This document shows, piece by piece, positions 61,020 to 64,000 of a stretch of 64,000 nt of DNA (its first letter is position 1; every line of letters begins with the position of its first letter). The stretch comes from Actinomadura xylanilytica (GTDB lineage: Bacteria; Actinomycetota; Actinomycetes; Streptosporangiales; Streptosporangiaceae). A program made the position numbers and the translations under genes. The notes beneath the pieces are model-generated. The model did no database searches, was not told the origin of the DNA, and saw only the letters and a program-made list of their open reading frames with translations. The DNA is taken from contig NZ_JASNWE010000004.1 of assembly GCF_030283145.1 (NCBI RefSeq), positions 735,604 to 799,603 on the forward strand, read 5' to 3'.

Positions 61020-61931
61020 TTAGCTGGCCCCGGGTGCCAGCACGAACCGCCGGAATCCCTCCGCCGCCGGCGGCCGGGTCCGCTCGGCCGCCCACACCAG
61101 CCCGATCGTCCGGACCGCCCCCGGGTCGGCCAGCGCCAGGTGGCGCACCCCGTGCGGCGACTCCGGGCCGCCCTCGGGCGCGCCGAGCCCGGCGGCGTCC
61201 GGCCGCGGGGCCACGATCGCGACGCCGAGCCCGGCCCCGACCAGGCCCCGCACCGTCCACGACTCCTCCCCCTCGAACGCGATCCGGGGCCGGACGCCGA
61301 CCCGCTCGGACAGCTCCTCGAAGATCGTGCGCAGCCCGGCGCCGCGCCGGAACGCCACGAACGGCTCGTCCGCCACGTCCGCCAGCCTGGCCCGGCGCCG
61401 TCCGGCCAGCCGGTGGCCCGCGGGCACCGCGAGCTGGAGCCGCTCGGTGACCAGCGGTCGCCACACCAGCGCCGGGTCGTCCGGGTCGGGACTGGTGACG
61501 GCCAGGTCGGCGCGGCCCTCCCGGACCGCCGCCGCGAGCCGCTCGGCCCGGTCCTGGATGAGCCGGAACGTCACCCCGGGATGCTCGCCCCGGAACCGCC
61601 GGATCAGGTCGGGGACGAACAGGGGCCCCTGGGTGTGCAGGAACGCCAGCGACACCTCGCCGCGCTCGGGGTCGGCGGCCTGGACGAGCGCCCGCCGCGC
61701 CGCCTCCTCCTCGGCCACCAGCCGCCGGGCGTGCTCGGCGAACACCTCCCCGTACCGGCTGAGCACCACGCCCCGGCCCGCGCGGTCGAACAGCGGCGCG
61801 TCCAGCTCGCGCTCCAGCCGGGCGATCGCGCGCGACAGACCGGGCTGCGAGATCCGCAGTTCCGCCGCGGCGTTCGTCACATGCCCGAGGTCGGCGACGG
61901 CCAGGAACCAGCGCACCGTGGTGAGATCCAT
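61020..61931 (-). CDS. LysR-family transcriptional regulator
   Basis: The 303-residue protein starts at the ATG of MDLTTVRWFLAVADLGHVTNAAAELRI, the standard LysR start. The helix-turn-helix (ISQPGLSRAIARLERELDAPLFDRAGRGV) and the two-lobe effector domain (VSLAFLHTQG; ADLAVTSPDPD; FRRGAGLRTIFEEL) follow. It is divergent from an MFS transporter with 80 bp between starts, where ATCG-TTTTC-CGAT (61951-61963) is a possible site. The transporter is its likely target. Confidence 0.93.
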   Translation of the reverse strand: MDLTTVRWFLAVADLGHVTNAAAELRISQPGLSRAIARLERELDAPLFDRAGRGVVLSRYGEVFAEHARRLVAEEEAARRALVQAADPERGEVSLAFLHTQGPLFVPDLIRRFRGEHPGVTFRLIQDRAERLAAAVREGRADLAVTSPDPDDPALVWRPLVTERLQLAVPAGHRLAGRRRARLADVADEPFVAFRRGAGLRTIFEELSERVGVRPRIAFEGEESWTVRGLVGAGLGVAIVAPRPDAAGLGAPEGGPESPHGVRHLALADPGAVRTIGLVWAAERTRPPAAEGFRRFVLAPGAS

Positions 61932-62011
61932 GCATTCATGCTGGCAGAGCATCGTTTTCCGATCGAAGACTCATTGGACGCATGACTCCTGATAGTTGAA
62001 TCCTGGACGTC

Positions 62012-63256
62012 ATGGCCGCCCCCGTCGTCCCGGTCCCGCTCCAGGAGGCCGAACCGCACCGCCTCGGGTCGCCGGGCCTGCGCCGCATCAACCTCGCGCT
62101 GTTCGCGGCCGGGCTCACCACGTTCATGTCGCTGTACTGCACGCAGGCGCTGCTGCCGGAGCTGTCCGGCGGCTTCGGCGTCTCGCCGGCCGAGGCCAGC
62201 CTGCTGGTCTCCCTGGCGACCGGCGCGGTGGCGGTGGCGATCATCCCGGTCAGCTCGCTGTCGGAGCGGTACGGGCGGACCCGGGTGATGCTGGTGTCCT
62301 CGGTGGCGTCCGCGCTCGTCGGGCTGCTGATCCCGCTGTGCACGACGTTCGCGCTGCTGGCCGCCGCGCGCACCGTGCAGGGGCTGGCGCTGGCGGGCGT
62401 CCCGGCGGTCGCGATGGCCTACCTCGCCGAGGAGGTCCACCCCGAGTCGCTCGGCGGCGCGATGGGACGGTACGTGGCCGGGACCGGCATCGGCGGCGTC
62501 CTCGGCCGGCTGGTCCCCGGCCTGGTGACCGACGTCGCGGGCTGGCGCTGGGCGCTCGCGGCGACCGGGGTGGTCGCGCTGGGGTTCACCGTGCTGTTCT
62601 GGGCGCTGCTCCCGCCGTCCCGCCGGTTCCGCCCCGGCCGGGTCGAGTACCGGACGCTGCTCGCCCACCTCCGCGACCCGGGCCTGCGCCGCCTCTACCT
62701 GATCGCACTGGTGGCGATGGCCGGGTTCGTGACCGTCTACAACTTCCTCACCTACCGGCTGCTGGACGCGCCGTTCCACCTCCCGCAGGCGGTGGTCGGG
62801 CTGATCGCGGTGACGAACATCGCGGGGTCGGCCGCGTCCGCCCGCGCCGGCGTGCTGGCCGACCGGTCCGGACGGCGCCGGGTCCTGGTGGGGGCGCTGC
62901 TGCTGGCCGCGTCCGGGCTCGCGCTCACGCTGCCCGACGCGCTGCCGCTGGTGGCCGTCGGGCTGCTGGTCTTCACGGTCGGGTTCTTCGCCACGCACGC
63001 GGTGGCCAGCGGCTGGGTGGGCCTGCGCGCCTCGTCCGCGCGCGCCCAGGCGTCCGCGCTGTACCTGTTCGCCTACTACCTGGGCAGCAGCATCGGCGGG
63101 ACGGCCGGGGGCGTCGCGTACGAGCGCGGCCAGTGGACCGGCACCGGCCTCTACGTCCTGCTCCTGCTCGCGGTCGGCCTGGTCGCCGCCGCCGGGATGG
63201 CCGGAACCTCCCCTGTCTTGAACGGTCGCTTGGTTGGTAAGGTGCGCCGGAAGTGA
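62012..63256 (+). CDS. MFS transporter, YnfM-like
   Basis: The 414-residue protein has 12 membrane helices. Early blocks (LALFAAGLTTFMSLYCTQALLPEL; SLVSLATGAVAVAIIPVSSLSERYGRTRVMLVSS with motif A; YVAGTGIGGVLGRLVPG) match the YnfM/arabinose-exporter-type group. It may export sugars or drugs. It is divergent from the LysR gene and is followed after 15 bases by the Zn-ribbon gene, which has its own GAGGAGG site. Confidence 0.9.
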   Translation: MAAPVVPVPLQEAEPHRLGSPGLRRINLALFAAGLTTFMSLYCTQALLPELSGGFGVSPAEASLLVSLATGAVAVAIIPVSSLSERYGRTRVMLVSSVASALVGLLIPLCTTFALLAAARTVQGLALAGVPAVAMAYLAEEVHPESLGGAMGRYVAGTGIGGVLGRLVPGLVTDVAGWRWALAATGVVALGFTVLFWALLPPSRRFRPGRVEYRTLLAHLRDPGLRRLYLIALVAMAGFVTVYNFLTYRLLDAPFHLPQAVVGLIAVTNIAGSAASARAGVLADRSGRRRVLVGALLLAASGLALTLPDALPLVAVGLLVFTVGFFATHAVASGWVGLRASSARAQASALYLFAYYLGSSIGGTAGGVAYERGQWTGTGLYVLLLLAVGLVAAAGMAGTSPVLNGRLVGKVRRK

Positions 63257-63271
63257 CCTGAGGAGGGCCGC

Positions 63272-63721
63272 GTGAGCACCACCAAGGAACGGCGCCCGGC
63301 TATCGAGGGCTGGTTCACCGGCGGCGACGGGGCCGTCCGGCTGCTCGGCACCCGCTGCGCGTCCTGCGGCACCCCGTACTTCCCGCGCAACGAGCTGGCG
63401 TGCCGCAACCCCGGCTGCACCGGCCCGAAGGACGGCTCCGAGCTGGAGGAGCACGCCCTGTCGGGCCGGGGGCGCGTCTGGTCCTACACCGACTCCCGCT
63501 ACAAGCCCCCGCCCCCGTACATGTCCCCCGACCCGTTCCGCCCCTACACGGTCGCCGCCGTCGAGCTGGAGGCCGAGCGCATGGTCGTCCTCGGCCAGGT
63601 CGTCCCCGGCGTCGGCGTCGACGACCTCGCCGTCGGCATGGAGGTCGAGCTCACCGAGGGCGTCCTCTATGAGGACGACGAGGCCGAGTACACGGTGTGG
63701 ATGTGGAGGCCGGTCAAGTGA
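63272..63721 (+). CDS. DUF35 Zn-ribbon/OB-fold acyl-CoA-associated protein
   Basis: The 149-residue protein starts at a GTG behind GAGGAGG. The N-terminal Zn ribbon has Cys in RCASCG and CRNPGC; the OB fold follows with GRGRVWSYTDSRYKPP, YTVAAVELEAERMVVLGQV and MEVELTEGVLYED. Such proteins are small subunits of thiolase-like or hydratase enzymes (Ltp/ChsH2 type) in sterol side-chain degradation and should be followed by a thiolase gene. Instead the GTGA at its stop opens a run of tiny ORFs in a tandem repeat. Confidence 0.9.
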   Translation: MSTTKERRPAIEGWFTGGDGAVRLLGTRCASCGTPYFPRNELACRNPGCTGPKDGSELEEHALSGRGRVWSYTDSRYKPPPPYMSPDPFRPYTVAAVELEAERMVVLGQVVPGVGVDDLAVGMEVELTEGVLYEDDEAEYTVWMWRPVK

Positions 63722-63759
63722 GCACGAGGGCAGCCGCAGCGAGCGGAGCGAGCCGATGA
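63718..63759 (+). CDS. 13-aa mini-ORF at the DUF35 stop
   Basis: A GTG overlapping the DUF35 stop (GTGA) begins VSTRAAAASGASR and ends in TGA that overlaps the ATG of the next ORF (ATGA at 63756). It could be the remains of the start of the expected downstream gene, with the repeat inserted after a few codons. Confidence 0.35.
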   Translation: MSTRAAAASGASR

Positions 63760-63881
63760 GCAGCGGGCCGCCGCGCGGTGGCTGGACTGAGGAACGCGCG
63801 CAGCGACGAAGGAGCGAGCACGTGACGAGGGAAGCCGTCGCGCGAAAGCGGCGGCCCGCAGCGAGCGGAGCGAGCAAATGA
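63756..63881 (+). CDS. 41-aa Arg-rich ORF filling repeat unit 1
   Basis: The frame begins MSSGPPRGGWTEERAQRRR, continues SEHVTREAVARKRRP and ends AASGASK. An internal GTG (63825) follows GGAGCGAGCAC. The 126-base ORF minus the 4-base overlap equals the 122-bp period, so its stop is the ATGA of the next copy. It is unclear if it is translated. Confidence 0.4.
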   Translation: MSSGPPRGGWTEERAQRRRSEHVTREAVARKRRPAASGASK

Positions 63882-64000
63882 GCAGCGGGCCGCCGCGCGG
63901 TGGCTGGACTGAGGAACGCGCGCAGCGACGAAGGAGCGAGCACGTGACGAGGGAAGCCGTCGCGCGAAAGCGGCGGCCCGCAGCGAGCGGAGCGAGCAAA
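63878..64000 (+). CDS. Second copy of the 41-aa ORF (stop lies at the window edge)
   Basis: Starting at the ATGA at 63878, the copy encodes the same 41 residues as unit 1. Its last codon AAA ends at 64000, and a stop overlapping a third ATG is expected in the next bases if the period holds. Confidence 0.4.
   Translation, partial: MSSGPPRGGWTEERAQRRRSEHVTREAVARKRRPAASGASK

Larger units (their letters stand above)
63736..64000 (+). repeat. 122-bp tandem repeat, at least 2.2 copies
   Basis: Units start at 63736, 63858 and 63980 (the third is cut by the window end). The first two differ at only two adjacent positions (CG at 63754-63755, AA at 63876-63877). Each holds GCGAGCGGAGCGAGC, an ATGA, GCGGGCCGCCGC near the start and its perfect complement GCGGCGGCCCGC near the end (63763-63774 and 63848-63859), so each unit could also fold into one large hairpin. 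Confidence 0.9.

Noticed and set aside
63736..64000. CRISPR array or insertion sequence at the right end
   Set aside because: There are no unique spacers and no transposase; the units are head-to-tail and identical apart from two bases.

Overview
The window looks like chromosome from a high-GC, F420-using actinomycete, most likely an Actinomadura-type member of the Thermomonosporaceae. The signs are very high GC, frequent GTG starts, 4-nt GTGA/ATGA gene overlaps, an actinobacterial two-domain LysX, a DUF6230/DUF6114 pair, many NarL-type regulators, an LLM F420-type oxidoreductase and steroid-catabolism-style genes. The genus is inferred from gene content only.

Layout. 1-2450: divergent TetR regulator and 14-TM drug exporter with two operator-like palindromes between them. 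2451-12400: an accessory stretch with somewhat lower GC. It holds a three-gene operon ending in an NB-ARC/TPR NLR-like protein with an N-terminal amyloid-signalling-like motif, a fragment of an HxlR regulator, an epoxide hydrolase, a CGNR regulator, small unknown genes, a GntR/UTRA regulator, and a mini-protein translationally coupled to a PCMT-type methyltransferase. 12404-16818: TetR plus SDR, P450 and acyl-CoA ligase (steroid side-chain style). 17042-28564: galE, an orphan response regulator and a complete Wzx/Wzy-type exopolysaccharide operon (chain-length protein, sugar aminotransferase, CapD/PglF-like protein, glycosyltransferase, polymerase, flippase, priming transferase, glycosidase-like protein).

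28605-38693: a Rieske/metallo-beta-lactamase protein with a tiny membrane protein, two two-component systems, an internally deleted P450, a pair of membrane-anchored esterase paralogues of which the second has lost its nucleophile, and a single-domain response regulator. 39006-46119: DUF6230/DUF6114 envelope pair and three tandem membrane Ser/Thr kinases. 46288-54560: lysX, two small unknown genes, a 1175-residue helicase-like protein without a recognisable Walker A, and PspC. 54739-63721: HAD and UlaG-type hydrolases, an APH-like/unknown pair behind a perfect KstR-type operator, a cysteine-free HesB-like protein, LLM oxidoreductase and SDR, LysR, MFS and a DUF35 Zn-ribbon/OB protein. The window ends inside a 122-bp tandem repeat whose every unit is a 41-codon ORF joined to the next by an ATGA overlap.

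The genes fall into three themes: catabolism of steroid or lipid compounds under TetR/KstR-like control, building and sensing of the cell envelope (exopolysaccharide, LysX, kinases, esterases), and an accessory signalling or defence operon (NLR). No tRNA, rRNA, CRISPR array or transposase was recognised.
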